Below, piece after piece: positions 1-13,500 of a stretch of 64,000 nucleotides of DNA. How positions within the stretch are numbered: the stretch's first letter is position 1; every line of letters starts with the position of its first letter. The notes under the pieces were generated by a model that had not been told where the DNA came from, did no database searches, and worked only from the letters and a program-made list of their open reading frames with translations. The stretch covers positions 1-64,000 of the forward strand of contig JAVXUO010003214.1 of NCBI GenBank assembly GCA_033065855.1. Direction: 5' to 3'. Both the position numbers and the translations under genes were made by a program. The DNA is from Escallonia rubra (lineage: Eukaryota > Streptophyta > Magnoliopsida > Escalloniales > Escalloniaceae).

Positions 1-947
1 TGAGAAGATTTTGCATGAAAGTTGTTCTACATTTGTGACCACGACACATGATACCCAAATCTTATCAGAAAATGAGACCAGTGGATGCTGAATCAGTATT
101 CCGTTTAGCCTCAATAGTTCTCACGGAGCTTTGCACTCTCATGATATGTCCTCGGCTCTGTTTCTGACTTGGACTGGCCTATCGGGGAGTTCAAGGGATC
201 ATGATCACTCTCAAAAAAAGAAAAAAAAAAAAAATTTGAACGCAACGGAAATAACGATCGTGTAAGGTAATTAACAGATAAGGCCAGTGAATGAAAACCT
301 TGACCCCTTCTTTTTTTTTTTTAAATCTCTCCATCTAGTTAAATTTCACCCGTTCATTATACCACGTTATTTCAATCGCCGCTACATTGAGTTCAGTTTC
401 TCAATCTTCCTCCGAAGCGGGTGTATATGGGTCGGTGCTTGTCTTCTTTATGTGGTGCAGGTATCTTAAGGTATTAGAGTGCTGGGGCTCTTATGCAGTT
501 TAGAGTCGCTGGCGTAGGGAGGCTGTCAGAGTCTTGTTATCATCTTTCTTGTAGAGCCTTTGCTTTCAATTTTTCTGCCATGGACCTAGAATTGGAAGCA
601 TGAAGAAGTTGAATTTCACCAGGAAAAAGATATATACTAGTCAATGTCATGAACAGCTGCCAATCAGGTTGCCAGAGAACAAGGATCCGCAAATGGCTAT
701 ACGTAGCTCTTATTAACATGCTTCAATGGACGACGGTAATCTTCTTTTTACCTGTAATATGGTACATTGGGAAGAAACCCTCGATCAACCATGAAAGGGA
801 GATGATGAGTTAACATTTTATGCCTAATTAAGCTATCGTGTGAGCTCACCAAAAGGAAATTACGAGTTACAAACTACGGAACGGGGAGAAAGAATACTGA
901 AGGAGCCATATACTTTGTACAATCAGCCATAGAAAGGACGACCTATA
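1..947. other. Flank downstream of the GH43-like gene
   Basis: This stretch holds the presumed 3' UTR of the minus-strand GH43-like gene and sequence beyond it. On the plus strand an open frame runs from base 2 to a stop near base 91. It encodes about 29 residues ending in a Thr/Glu-rich tail (TTTHDTQILSENETSGC) and could be the last exon of a gene that begins outside the window. I do not recognise the protein, and the frame is too short to call. Homopolymer A and T runs occur near 215-235 and 308-322. Nothing else supportable was seen. Confidence 0.35.
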
Positions 948-3900
948 TCACTCCTTCCCACTCCATGTGTAAGGAAGCCTCCACCTTTTATGCCAATATA
1001 TCGACACTCTTGACCACAGTGGGAACCCAAAATTGTACTCTAGAGGTCCGTCTGCTGCTCCCCCAACAGTTAACGGCAACCATACATATCTCGAGTTCCT
1101 CAAATCAGCTGGATTCCACCGGTCCGCCATGAAAATAAATGAACCTGGAAGCCCCGGCAAAGGAAGAACAAATGTGCTCTGAGCAAAGAATGTCGTGAGC
1201 CGGAAATCTTTGTTGCCCCCAACGCATGGATTTCCCATAGTCTCCCACGGCCCTAGAATAGATTCTGCTGCATGAGCCAGTGCCTCGTTTGGGGCCCAAC
1301 CAGTGCAGCCAGATGTGATCATGTAATAAGTCCCCTCGTGCTTGAACAGAGCAGGTGCTTCACGGTGTTGTCCCACAAGAATCCTTCTCACGACACGCGT
1401 AACATCAAGGTAGTCTTGATTGAGCGGACCAATATGGAGCTCACTATTGTCATCGGAGGAGTAGATGAGATATGCCACACCATCATCATCTTTGAAGATT
1501 GCCATGTCCCTGCTATCAAACCCATGGGGCCGTCTGCTGTAGAGATAATCGAAGGGACCGGTAGGTGAATTGCTTATGGCAACACCCACCGATGCTTTGG
1601 TGTAGTTGGCATCATCAATATGCATCCACATTACATATTTACCTGTCTTGTCATTGAAAACTACTTTTGGCCTCTCCAGCACGTTGGATTTGTGTAAATC
1701 ATGTGTCTCACTGGTTTCTTCTGCAGCCAACACAATGCCCTCATTTTTCCATGTCCACAGGTCCTTAGAAGAATAGCAACCAACACCTATAATGTCAACC
1801 TGTAAGGAGCAATATTTCAAAACAGTGGTGTTAACTCTTCGCTGATAATGAATTAATAGGCACCAAGTGAGAGACTCTCACTCAACATGCCAGCTCAAAG
1901 CGAAATGAACATGAAATATGTACGTGTACTCGTAGTATGTCTGTATGCACATGACATGTAAAGGACTGCTCACTAATGTGCAACATATTTGCCAGATTCC
2001 TAGTGTCAATAGAATTAGGTCTATTTTGAGTAACAAAAATAATGTCATTCGCCCCAGATATTAATGACAAAGTAGTTCTGAGTCTCGGCCAAGGTTCCAG
2101 GCTATGTCAAAGGAGGATGTAAAACGATGACATGGAACTCTATAACCTTCTTTACCAGGCTAATACCTCATACAAAGAAATCAGGAATTTGAATAATTCT
2201 TAGTACACCAATTTCCATTGTTTTCCATTTCACTTCCGTGCGTGCACGCCTGCGTATGTGTGTGGGGTGTTTGGGGTGGGGAAGGGTTCATCACTGTAGT
2301 CATAAGTGCTGCAGAAGGCACATGTCCTTACAAGTCATTATTCCTGAGAGGGGAAGTTCACCTATATACCCAAAACCCAATGCATGTCAGTCAAGCAAAT
2401 CTACCGTAATTTCAGTCTCAGTAGCACATTCTTTCTGGCATACAATCAGAACTCATCATTGAAGATAGAGCAGTCATGCTAAAGAGTTTTAGATCTTGAT
2501 CAAGGATTACTCTCTTCAATATGTTGGTTTACTCGGAAATCGTATTGCTGTTGCCACGGTCAAACTCAATATCCCTTTCTTATTTTGCACGATATTTATG
2601 TCCTGACTCAAGTCAGATTGGTGGTGGAGCAAAGACTTGCAACTACAATAATGTTGTCTGATACAGAAATCTGAAATTTCCCATGAGCAAAATCCATTGG
2701 CATCTCTAGCACTCTGTGTTGCCAGTTGTTATCCAGGTCGAATCAACTGCTACCAACTAGTATGTCAATCTTGTGCCCCTACTCTTAGACTCAATTACAC
2801 CTAAAACCTATAAATGTGAAGTACAAACGTTCAGCTCAACAATGCCAAGTTGGGCATCTGCATGTGCCAAAGGAACCACTAGAAAGCTTGATTTTGTCTG
2901 CAGGAACATCTCAGCCTCTGAAATTGAATTTACCGAATTCTGACACAGAAACCTGGCTCAAGTAGATTGATGGGTTACTAATAGATATGCTGCGCAAAAT
3001 TATATAATTGCATAACCTATCGCTCCCAATCCTAATTGTCAAGGTAAGGCCAAAAAACACTAACCACAAATCCGATTAATCTTTAGCGCTACGTGACAGT
3101 TTTCATACCCATTCATCTGCCAAAGAAAATGCTTCTCCTATGAATGGATTTACATTCATGACAACTTCATTTTTGTCCTGCCTTTGAATGGATTTACAAG
3201 TAAGCAAGTAGCAGCTGCATAAGGGTCCAAAAGAAGGGGACCGAATTGGGTAAGAGCCTGAAAGCAAGGTCTACAACCCCTTCTAGCACCCCTGATTGAT
3301 GGGGCCAAAGTACGTAATAACCCTTTTTCTTAAAATAATAGGTGCTGTGGAACTTAGTGACCCATTGTTCTCCTTCATGGATACCTCCACAAATTGGCTG
3401 GTGTTGGATTCTAAGTTTTATGCATCCAATCAGGGGACCAAACTGAGGTAGCAGGCCTTTCACCAAAAGCATCAGTTGCCTTTAGAACTTCATATACAAG
3501 AATTTGAAGTTAGCGACCAATTGTTTTTCCAATGGGCATACCCTGCAAATGAGCTCACATCAGTTCCTAGCTAACCCATTATTTCTCAAAAAACTTCGAT
3601 CATGTTTGATACCAAATTCTTATTTGTGATCACCAGTCGCGGCAATCACCTCAACCTCTAATACCTTTTCTTTATTTGATCCTGAATAAGTACATGATGC
3701 TAACTTTCCATCTCCCAAGACACGTCTTCACTGGCGTAGATAGACTGGGCAATCCGAGAAAGGCAATGATGAACAGTTGAGCAGACGAGAGGTAGACTTG
3801 TCCTCCTGCGGTGAATGCAGGAAGTGGGAAACAGAAAAGGAGGTGATTCTCATTGAACATACAGGGAAAACGCCAAGAGATAAGCCCACTACAATGTACA

Positions 3901-6192
3901 TCTTTTTGCGATGACAACCACCCGATTTGTTCCCTAAACCTTCAACTGCTGAACATATCTGAACAACTGAAAACCAAACCAACCAGTAAACTACACGTGA
4001 ATACAAGAATTTGCTCACTTATAAGGGGTTTTAGAAAAAAAAGAGGAGAAAACTATGACAACTCGCCTCAACAACGTCTTACAAACCCCAATTACTTCGA
4101 TTCCGCTCTAGCTAAGGTAACGACTATGTAAGATTTGGTACGTAAGGTTATTTTCTTAAAATCATGTTAATGTGCGCTATTTGTTTCCTTCCTAAAACTC
4201 CAAAAATGTGTCACTGAATTCTTCTTTACTCAATTGCACAATCTGATTTGGGCTGATGTGACAATTTTAGAGAAACGGCACACACCATTTCAAGTTCCTG
4301 AACACAAGTGCAGTGCTGCCATCGTCTTCTCTTCTTGATACATAGGAAAGTATTTAAAGGATCCATCTGACAGAAGGACATGGAGAGTGAAGAAACAAGA
4401 AAGGATGATACGCAAATTCGATTATATGATGCATCCTAAGGAATCAGGAAACTTTACAGCTCATTAAGGATCTTCAGGTTTTGCAAGGAACAAGATGATG
4501 TAACTTCTGAAACGAAGCTCGGAAAAGGCTTAAATGTAAGAGCTCAAAAAGAAAGGGCAAATATAGAAAGCTCAGCTTCCGCCTTCTCAGCTCAAGTAAA
4601 GGTTTAGAAAGCCAAACTTTGGGAGTTAAACATATATGAGGGATGGATCAGCGTATACCGGGACAAAAATACACTACATAGCATGTTTGTAAAATGGAGG
4701 TGGTCATTTGAACAATTGAAAAAGAAAACTAAAACCATGACACCAGCCCAATGATGTAAGCTGTTCATTGGGACTAATCATCAGAGGGAGGGGATAAAAA
4801 AGGCTTCAAAACACCAATTTGCAACTAATGTCAGAAGTCCTAGACTAATTAAGAATCCTCGAGACTTCTAAAAACAAATTTTGTGCGTATGTGAACAGAG
4901 AGAAGCCCATTTGGTGGCAAAATAAATAGGATGGAGATGTAGAAAACATGATGGAGCCAGACACAATAAAGCAAATACAACTTCCCTTCTCTAATATTAC
5001 CCTCACTTCCATTCCTCTGATCTTTCTTCTTTTTCTTTTCCTCCATTTTTACCAGCAGACCACAGATAGTACAACCAAACCAATTATATTGAAAAATCTT
5101 AAAATAGATGAAGGGGCAGTAGGAGAAAAACGCCTCTGCCTACCAATGGACAATGTAAAGACTTCTCATGCCCCACTTGCTTCATTCACGTAAGAGGCTT
5201 AAACACAAAATATATGAGGACTGCTTTATATATGTCTAATCCCACTGCGGACAACAGGTTGCATGATAATTGGATTCACTGAAAACTTCATACAATGCTT
5301 TGTATCGGATATGCTAATTAACCAACTGTAAGTCTATGGCAGGCACAAATTCCGACTAATTATGAACTTCGACCTAAATTTCGAGAATATGTCAAACACA
5401 AACAGCATACAAGATGCGATACAAACAAGCATCAGCTACCTCATGCTCATTTATTGTTATATCCTCATCTAAGCTAGTACATGGAGACAAAATAGACAGA
5501 GATGCCCCAAGTAAACATATGCAAAACTTGATCCTTAATCAATGATTTATAGTTTAAGCCATAGATGGGAACCTTTGCTTGCTTAAAAAGGAAAACGTGA
5601 AAAGTGCAAAATAAAGTTTGCCAAACTAAACATTTACCCGTGCTGCTCCCTTTTTGTGACCATGATAAGTGGGACCATCTTTATACTCTCCGTACCAAAA
5701 ATATGTCCTCAATTTCTCATCGTATAGTATACCACCTCCGTGAGCTTGAATAGGATTTCCATCAGTATCCAGCCAGATCCTCCCAGGATAATAAGAGAAG
5801 CTATCATTCCGGGCATCCTTCTTTGGATCTATAGCAGTTCTCTGATCAGGGAAGAATACATGCCTTAGTTGAGAAGACTCATCGAGAAATTCATCAATCA
5901 GGGCTGTTGCCCGCCTAGGCCTCCTTTTTATAGCGCGTGGGGAGCGTTTTCCCCTCGGCGGCGGGATTTGAATATTCTCCTCCTCCACTTGTTCAAATTC
6001 ACGAATTAGAGGGTTTTGACTCATGCGCATTTGAATATCCCCACCTTGCACAACTTTTTGATGCAACACGGAGTAAAAATGGAGCATAAGAAGGCATCCT
6101 ACAAGGCCCCATACCGCAGCCGACAATGAGCATAGGCTTCCTGCATTGCAACGTAAATTGGTTGGTTTCCGGTATTTGTTCCTCATCCTCAT
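948..6192 (-). CDS. Glycosyl hydrolase family 43-like protein, type II membrane-anchored
   Basis: Two coding exons, 6192-5638 and 1799-948, join in phase 0 and encode 468 residues, close to the 465-470 usual for plant GH43-like proteins (recalled Arabidopsis At5g67540 and At3g49880). The start is the ATG in MRMRNKYRKPT, just after a 5' UTR splice acceptor at 6230. Residues 20-42 form one hydrophobic segment after a basic N-terminus, suggesting a type II Golgi or endomembrane anchor. A basic, proline-rich stem follows. The five-bladed propeller region carries QAHGGGILY, ERPKVVF, an Asp in SRDMAIFKDDDG and a Glu in HREAPALFKH, which I infer to be the usual GH43 acidic residues. GH43 enzymes act on arabinan, xylan or galactan side chains; the substrate of this subgroup is not established here. 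The 3.8 kb intron (1800-5637) contains no other gene I could recognise. The family call is firm, the enzymatic role less so. Confidence 0.93.
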
Positions 6193-6960
6193 TTTTGTCC
6201 CCTTTTTTATCTTCAATATAATGCAGATGCTGCAGTTAAGAAAATGCAACCTATGGAGATCCAAAAGTAAGGTCACAACAATGCACTAAAAATTAATGAA
6301 TATAGAAGTGTCATTAGTTGTAACATATGCACGCCTTCAGCAATACCTACATATAATCACATATACCAAGCTCTTCATAGATGACAGATTGCAGAAAAGT
6401 TCAGAGTCAAAGCTAAGTAAGTAAATATAGACAAGTCCTGCTGCTGCAGCTTAGACACAAAATTGTGAACTCTTGAAATATAACTGCCACAGATGTCAAG
6501 AGAGTAAAATCAAGAATCAGAAACAAAAAACCATTAAAAAAGCACGCTAGTTACTACAGCACAAAATGCCCCCCAAGGAGATGTCACATATTACTCTATT
6601 TACTAGCCAAAGAATCATCTAGAACACAAATCAAGCGGAAATTGACCGTTATAACAAACCAAAAAGCTAACCACCTACTAAATCAAATCAAGATCAAGCT
6701 CATATCAGTGACATGACAAATTAAGAACCCTTGTTACTCAATTAACACCACTTGCAATTCATAAAGACTGAAACTTCTAATTCCATCCCCATAAGCGGAT
6801 CCAGCAAAAACCCATTAAGCTAATTCAAGAGTATAATCGACCCATTAACTCATAATCACAACTACGCATATAGAAGTCTGCCAAAAGTCAAAAGGGTCTT
6901 ACCTGGCACCGCCCGGATCATCAGTAGAACCAGTTTCCTCCTCCCACTATAAACAGTAAG
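6193..6960 (-). other. 5' UTR and leader intron of the GH43-like gene
   Basis: On the minus strand a donor (CCAG|GTAAGA) ends a probable noncoding first exon at 6903. An acceptor (TTAACTGCAG) at 6230 opens the exon containing the start codon. The intervening 0.67 kb is AT-rich and has no coding potential. The transcription start is probably near 6950, but no clear TATA box was identified. Confidence 0.6.
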
Positions 6961-8737
6961 CAATCTTTCACCCAGTAAATGGTTGGTACTGTAAAAAAAT
7001 TCCAATAGTTATGTGAATGGTTAGGTATATGAGAACCCAAAATCCTCTTCTTATTCTTTTCTTTTGATCATAGTAAAAGGGTATTGTTGAAGAGGATGGG
7101 TTGTTTATTAAGCGGTTGCAAAATGGATGTATATACAGCTGATGATGACTTCGGACCAAAGATCTCCAGCTCTGCCTATCTACTTGCAAGCTGTCTACAG
7201 GATGTTTACGATTTAATTAACTACACTAAGACAGTCATATTAGGAAGTTAAGCAGAAGCAATCGGTTTACTCTTTTCGTTGACAATGGACTCGCTTGACA
7301 CCTAAGCTGTCTAAAAATATCCATTATCGTTAAAAAAAAAAAATTTACGCAAAAAATATTTTACAGTCCATTCATATTTATAATCAATGGCATGAGATTG
7401 TATATTTCAATGGTCTGAAATACTTGGATAAAGAGCAGACATGAGATTGCATGTTTACCTATTTTGGACGAACTGCGGTGTTAAAATATTTTTGAATCAT
7501 CATAATATAGTTTTTCATTTTCGGAAGCATCGGGACAAGGGTTCGTTTGATAAAAAAAAATTTTGATTTTCAGTTTTTAAAGAGCAGCTTAAATTTTTTT
7601 TAACAAAAACAAGTTAGTGTTTGATAACCCTTTTTTTTTTTTAGTTTTTTTTTATTTGTGTTTGGTTACCTTTTTTTTTTTGATTGTTTTTTTTGGTGAT
7701 TTGCGGTGGCGGTAGTGGGGCGTAGCGGTGGTCGACGGTGGTGGCCGGCGGGCAGAGGTGGCTGCCGGCGGTCTCCGGCTGAGGTGGTGGTCTAAAAAAA
7801 AAAACTAGTTTTTGGAGTTTTTTTTTTTCTTTTGAGTTTAAAAACTGATTTTTTAAATTGGAGAAGGAAAAAAAAAGTGCGTTTGGTAAAATGGTTACCA
7901 AACGCACTTTTTTTTTCCAATTTTCAAAAGTGAAAAAAAAAAGAGGAAAAAAAAATCGCGTCAAACGTGGCCTAGGAGCTTGGATGCTTGAACTTCATTT
8001 TTATCTTATCCTCCATTTATGAGAGGTTCATTGATTATTATTTTCTTGATAGTGAAAGTTTATAAAATTGGGATAGCGGGGTTCTTAATAAATGTACTGT
8101 CATGTCCAATAATTTATAAGATAAGGATCTATTTAAGAACAAGTTGAAGTTGTATCACCCGTTAGTCAATTAAGTAGGACTTCAACTTCCTACTAATCAG
8201 TAGAGCGGTTGATTTGTAATAGAATTAGTGCTCAAAGAATAATTTCAAGCCGTTTTGAAATAGCATATCTACTTAGACAAATGATCAAATGCTCTCTTTA
8301 TCCACAAACAAATTCATCCCTTTTGTTAATAACAATGTGTCTATCAGAGTCAATTACATAACTTACGGAATTTTCTTAATTTACTATACGTAATTTGAGA
8401 AATTTTCTTAATTACTCTTTATCTAATGTCAATCTTATATCATGTCAATCCTCAACTTATTATTTATATTTATTGCTTCGTCAACCATAATGCCTAAATA
8501 TAAAGGCTACCTATGTATTTTTTAACACAGCGAAAAATTCAAACACTTTTATGTTTCAATTGTCTCTACATTTGCTTGAAGTAGTATTTCATCTTTCCAG
8601 TATTTCTTTTAAAGTTTGCAGATTTTGTAATGAATTAATGACATTTTTATGGAATGGCATTGTGTCAATACCATCAATCTACGAATTTATAGTAACAATT
8701 TTTGATATAGCTAAAAAATACCCCTCCATTCTACGGG
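6961..8737. other. Intergenic DNA, AT-rich with homopolymer runs
   Basis: Upstream region of the GH43-like gene. It includes long T and A runs between 7540 and 7960 and the hairpin listed separately. The ORFs here are low-complexity readings of poly(A)/poly(T) and do not look coding. From 7980 to 8737 nothing was recognised. Confidence 0.5.
7536..7972. repeat. Possible foldback element with A/T-run arms
   Basis: Bases 7868-7915 form a near-perfect hairpin: 13 bp arms reading GTGCGTTTGGTAA (7877-7889) and its complement (7895-7907), extended by A and T runs. The wider segment starts with GGGTTCGTTTGATAAAA. It ends with a sequence whose complement begins GGCCACGTTTGACGCG, so GG-N-CGTTTGA is shared at both ends in inverted orientation. 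This resembles a decayed nonautonomous inverted-repeat transposon. No target duplication was found, so the boundaries are tentative. The centre (7700-7790) is a GGTGG/GGCGG-rich stretch of different composition. Confidence 0.35.
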
Positions 8738-9146
8738 TGACACGTGGCGGTTACAGCGCATAACCTATTCCGGGTCCATGCGGATATAGCACTTATCATA
8801 TCAGTCACCGGGTAGAATCCTAAAGAAGATCTGACTCTATCAGCATAGACTAATATGGTATCCTCTAGGATCCTAATGAGATTCTGATTAGAGTTGACCG
8901 AAGCCCAGTTCTAATTGGACTCTTCTTGCTACCACTATATAAGGGGATCAAGCCCCCCAGGTAAGCCTAAGCTCACAGATATATACATTGTGTCTTTATT
9001 GCTTCTCAGAGTTCTACATTGTTAGTCATCTCTGACTTAAGCATCGGAGCGTTCTCTCGCCGGAACCCTACCCGGCAGTCACTCTGTGTTCTCTTTTGCA
9101 GGCCTGATTTCTGGTGTGGTTCCCGATCCAGTTTTTAGCTGCAACA
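8738..9146 (+). mobile_element. Probable solo LTR (Gypsy-type)
   Basis: The segment begins TGACACGTGG and ends GCTGCAACA, matching the TG...CA rule. A TATA box (ACTATATAAGGGG, about 8936) is followed by a region with GACTTAAGCATCGGAGCG (about 9037), a motif common in the R/U5 part of plant Gypsy LTRs. A CCGGCA and TTTGCAGG stretch comes next. No primer binding site, gag-pol or partner LTR is adjacent, so it is read as solo. The flanking 5-mers (ACGGG and CTTTT) do not match, so either the boundaries are slightly off or the target duplication has decayed. Confidence 0.55.
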
Positions 9147-10535
9147 CTTTTAATCATATATCACATGTTATTATGTCAATAGAGTCAATTATGAACCATT
9201 TATTTGTTACAACCATGACTAGAAAACGAGGCTGCAACTTAGGGGCAACTAAAGGCGGCTACATATCATAAGTGGTACTTTAAATAATTGATGTAGGACT
9301 GCTAAAAAGTGTCATCACGATTGGCACAAAGTTTTTGTACAGCAGCATTCACATGTTGGGTATAAAAAGAAAAAAACAATGAATTCATAATGTTATTATG
9401 GGAATCGGAAAGGCACTTCACTTCTAATCGCTTGTACTCAACTTTTTATTACTGAAACCCGATAAAGTTTTTCAGAAGAATTAAAAGAATTGGTACGTAT
9501 GAATTAATAGCAATTTGGAGTAAAGAATGTTATTTTTTGATTTGTTAGAAACACATGCGGGTAAAGAAAAACAGCTCAAAAATCGTAAATTCCAAATGGG
9601 CACCATAGTGACAAAAACGTCTGAGGGCTGAGATGGGCATGTGCCAACTATGCTCCCCATACCTTCCGCCACTGATTATCTCGTTCTGCTGAGCGTCGTA
9701 CCAAGAGACTTGAGATTAATTCTTACTTATAACAGAGATTTCAAGGTTAAAAACAATAAGTTCCTCCGTTCTTTTTTTGGACATCTTAACCTCGAAAATC
9801 GCTGCGATTGAGGGAACTCCGACTCGACTCCACTCCACATGGTGGTGTAAGAGATATTCTTGTATTTTTTTTGATCATTTGATGAATAAGAACATGCTAT
9901 GCTTTCCAGGCCTCAGGTTGGAAACAAACATCCAGTTATGGCGGGCCACCATTTATTCCAATGGAATGTGAAATCTGGGTTGATCAGAAAAATTGCTAAT
10001 ACAGAGAATAAAGTGGAGATCATGACTCAAAAAAAGTGGAGAAAGATCACATCAAAGAGCGTTTATTATTGAGTATAAAACACTAAATTGCAATATCATC
10101 TAACCTCCCTCTGATCCTCTTCTCTCATTTTCATTCTTTAATGTTTCTGACCCCCACCCCTTCCACAAAAAGCTGATTCTAGCAGTGAGATCGCACCATG
10201 ACTAGAGGGGCGTGGCTCTATCTAACAGCATTTTGGTTGAGACCCGTACAACTAGATTGCTATCACTTCCAGATCATTTGCAAACAAGTTCATTTGTGAC
10301 GAAAATGGGTATCAGACATCTTATTTGAAATCATAGATTACAAGTACATCTGATGAAAAAAAAAGAGGCATGGATATCCTGCCAGTATCTGAGGCCCTAA
10401 ATACTGGTATAACATGCGACAATTTGGTAACATGTTAGAGCTCACTCTGTACAGCTACATAAATGGGAAGAAGTTGTTGGAAAATAGTGACAGCAATCAC
10501 TTTGAAGTTCTGATATGGTGGTCTACGAGTGTTCC
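9147..10535. other. Intergenic region downstream of the membrane protein gene
   Basis: AT-rich sequence with no convincing coding frame or repeat. The last few hundred bases before 10535 are probably the 3' UTR of the minus-strand gene that follows. Nothing else was recognised. Confidence 0.4.
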
Positions 10536-13500
10536 CTAATGAGGTTGTGGAACGATTGAACACTTGGAGAAGCATCTTCCCCTATCTTGAAAAGCTTTTG
10601 CTACCCAAAGTAATGATAAAACCACCATGATGATGGAAAGTGCTAACGTAGAACACCATAACATTCTGGCCGAGGCTCTAAATGGCCTGCATTGTCGCGA
10701 AACAGCATTATGAAGTGCTTGTTTCATGAAGGTGCACCTTGTGAGGCTTTGCAGATCGGGGAATACGTTAATCAAGTCCTGAATAGATCGACTGTAAGCC
10801 CAAGCCATGACGTATGAGGCCTCTGGAAGATATCTCCCATTTCGTGTGCAGTTTCCTTTCGAGTTGTGTTTGTAACAGGTGAATCTTGAAAGAACCTGTC
10901 AACAAAGAATGAGGCACAATGTCACATTTTCCAGAATGGTGCACATAGCCACAAAACCATTATGCAAAATGCAGGTTAAAATTATTCTGATCAAACTGGT
11001 GGAATTTCACTTGCAATGAACCAAGTTAATTTGGGTTTTGATTTTTTGTTATTGGAACGAATTGAGTCAATTACATTTGGTAAGTCGCCAATGGATATAG
11101 CGTCCTTTGCGCATGTGTCAGGTTCATAGCTGTAACTGGGAGCACCGGAGAAAGGGTCACAAATTTCCCGAATTCCTAGCAAGTCCTCATTTCCTTCGTC
11201 TAATTGAAGCAAGTGATGAAGCAGCGATACTTTCAAGTTCAACTGCAATACTCAAGAAATAAAAGATGAAAAAAAATTCATAGCATGCACATGCCAATGC
11301 AGATTGAAATTTATCGTTGCTGAACACACACAACGTTTTACATGCATCATAAAATCAACATGTTACCTCGCTAATGAATCGGTGAACGGTGAGTCCAATG
11401 TCCACCAAGACTTTCTGTGAATATGAAGATTCTGCACATGATAGTACTGATTTGAGGCTACTATTGCCAGGATTTCTTTCAAAATCCTCAAAAGCTGAAC
11501 AAGTGTCTTCAGCAAAACTGCATATAGGCGCCCTATTTTACCCTCACTACAAGATGAACCAAAATCTCTTGGCAGCTTGGTGTGCAATGTGTGCTATTAA
11601 AGACATCCTACACATAGGTGTCCTGTCATATGCAAATTGAAAAGGGAGAAGTCGAAAGACGATACTCACGTTCGAAAGAAGAAATCAAATCCAGTCAGAA
11701 TCCAACTTAAAGTTGTCAAGATCCAGCAGAAAAATATTATGCTGAAGTGACAAGAAGCAGCATCAGATAGAGGGAGCTTAACCCAGCGCAAGCAATGATC
11801 AGATCAAATTAATCAAGCACCTAAGTTTGACTTACATAATAATTCCGGGGTGCCAATGCAAAAAGAGCAGAACTGAACCAAAGCAGTAATCCGTTAGTCT
11901 AATTATAACCAAAACCAAAAGTTCCATTTCTCGACATGTTTGTCATAAAAAATAAAATTGAATAGGCAGGAATAATACGCTAGAGATCACCTCAAGGCTT
12001 TTCAAATAGCGATCTTTTCTTGATGAAGAAGCGATTTTATCTCAACTATAGTGGTAATCTTTTACGAGTGGGCATTATAAATGACTGTGCCCCAACTAAA
12101 TAGTCCCACACTCTCGATCTTTACAGCATTTTACGCACCAATGAGCGCGCTACTGCAGCATCTCCAGTCCTATTTACAGCGTTCAAGTAGCAATCTAATG
12201 CATCTCATTTTTGTGACACGTTACTAGATTGTAAGAGATGTCGTACTTTTGTGAATAATTAATTGTTAAGCTTGTTAACCAAAAACTGCTGGTACCACAC
12301 CTACCAGATTAATTTCTTGGTAATTCAGCAATTTGAAGCCTACAGTTCAAGATCCCAACCCTGCGCCCCAATAGACACGCATAGACAAGCTTAATTCAGA
12401 TGCCGAACACCAAAAATCTGCGGTATATGCATCTGTTGAGCAATGTTTATATAGCATCTTACTTGTTCCAACAAATGCATAATCATAAAGTTAGGCTCAC
12501 CTAAAGCAGCAACCAAGAATATTAGGTTCGTAGTTACAACCACAAGATTTGCTATGTACCTGAAGAATTGGAACAGAAGTGGACCAAATGAAACCTCAAA
12601 AGCCACAGGCAGGACAAAGTTAATGACAATAGCTGCATGGATGCTTACAAAGTATCAATTGCTTGTTCACTAGTGCGTCTGCCCTTATCAACAAAAAGTT
12701 GTATCCCATGTGATTCTTCCCCCAGTCGATGGATCGTCGAGTTCAAGAGCTGACACGTGTTTGGATCGTAGAGACGCAACAGAGTTTGCATATCTCGTAA
12801 AGTCAAGATTACTGTTTTAATGGTTTGGCGAGCATCACCGCCAGCTCCAAAGATGGTTTCTTTCAACATTCTGGTCCTGTGCAAGGAGCTCCGGCTTGCT
12901 GCTATGATGAAACTGGTGGCAATTCTAATAAAAAAAAAAGCACCCACATTAACATTGCATTGCCTATTCCACATTGCCATTCTCTTCAAGTATGCTGTCT
13001 AACTACGAACATCGGCTGAATTAAAGAAAATACAAGAAATTTGGACCATGGATTACTTTTAAGGACATCACTACAATCAAGAAGCTTGATTTTAAATATG
13101 GGGCATCTCTTTGTTCTGCAAATGTGTGGTTGAAATATCCGGAGGCCATTAGGCCATTGATAACTTGGAGTGATAAAGTTAGCTAGTTTGGTTGAAATAC
13201 CAAAGGAGATAATCTCACTGCTGTTGCTGCATGAAGTAATCTGACTGCTGTTGCTATCACATCTAAAGGTTCGAAATAGCAAGGTTTACCAACATACCAA
13301 TCCCAATTTTATCACAGCTTTTCAGTCATGTTCATAGCGATAAGGTCAAGTTAGTGAATTGCTTGAATCTGAATATCTGATCCCTAGTAAAGAGGATAGT
13401 ATTGCGAGTCGACTGATGCGGTGTTTTGAGCGACTGTACAGGAGGTTGTGCTTCTTGTGTAGATGGTTTGAGGGGTTTTCTACTTACCACATAAATTGCC

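Noticed and set aside
7641..7964. Minus-strand 107-residue frame
   Set aside because: It is composed of Lys/Phe runs translated from A and T homopolymers.
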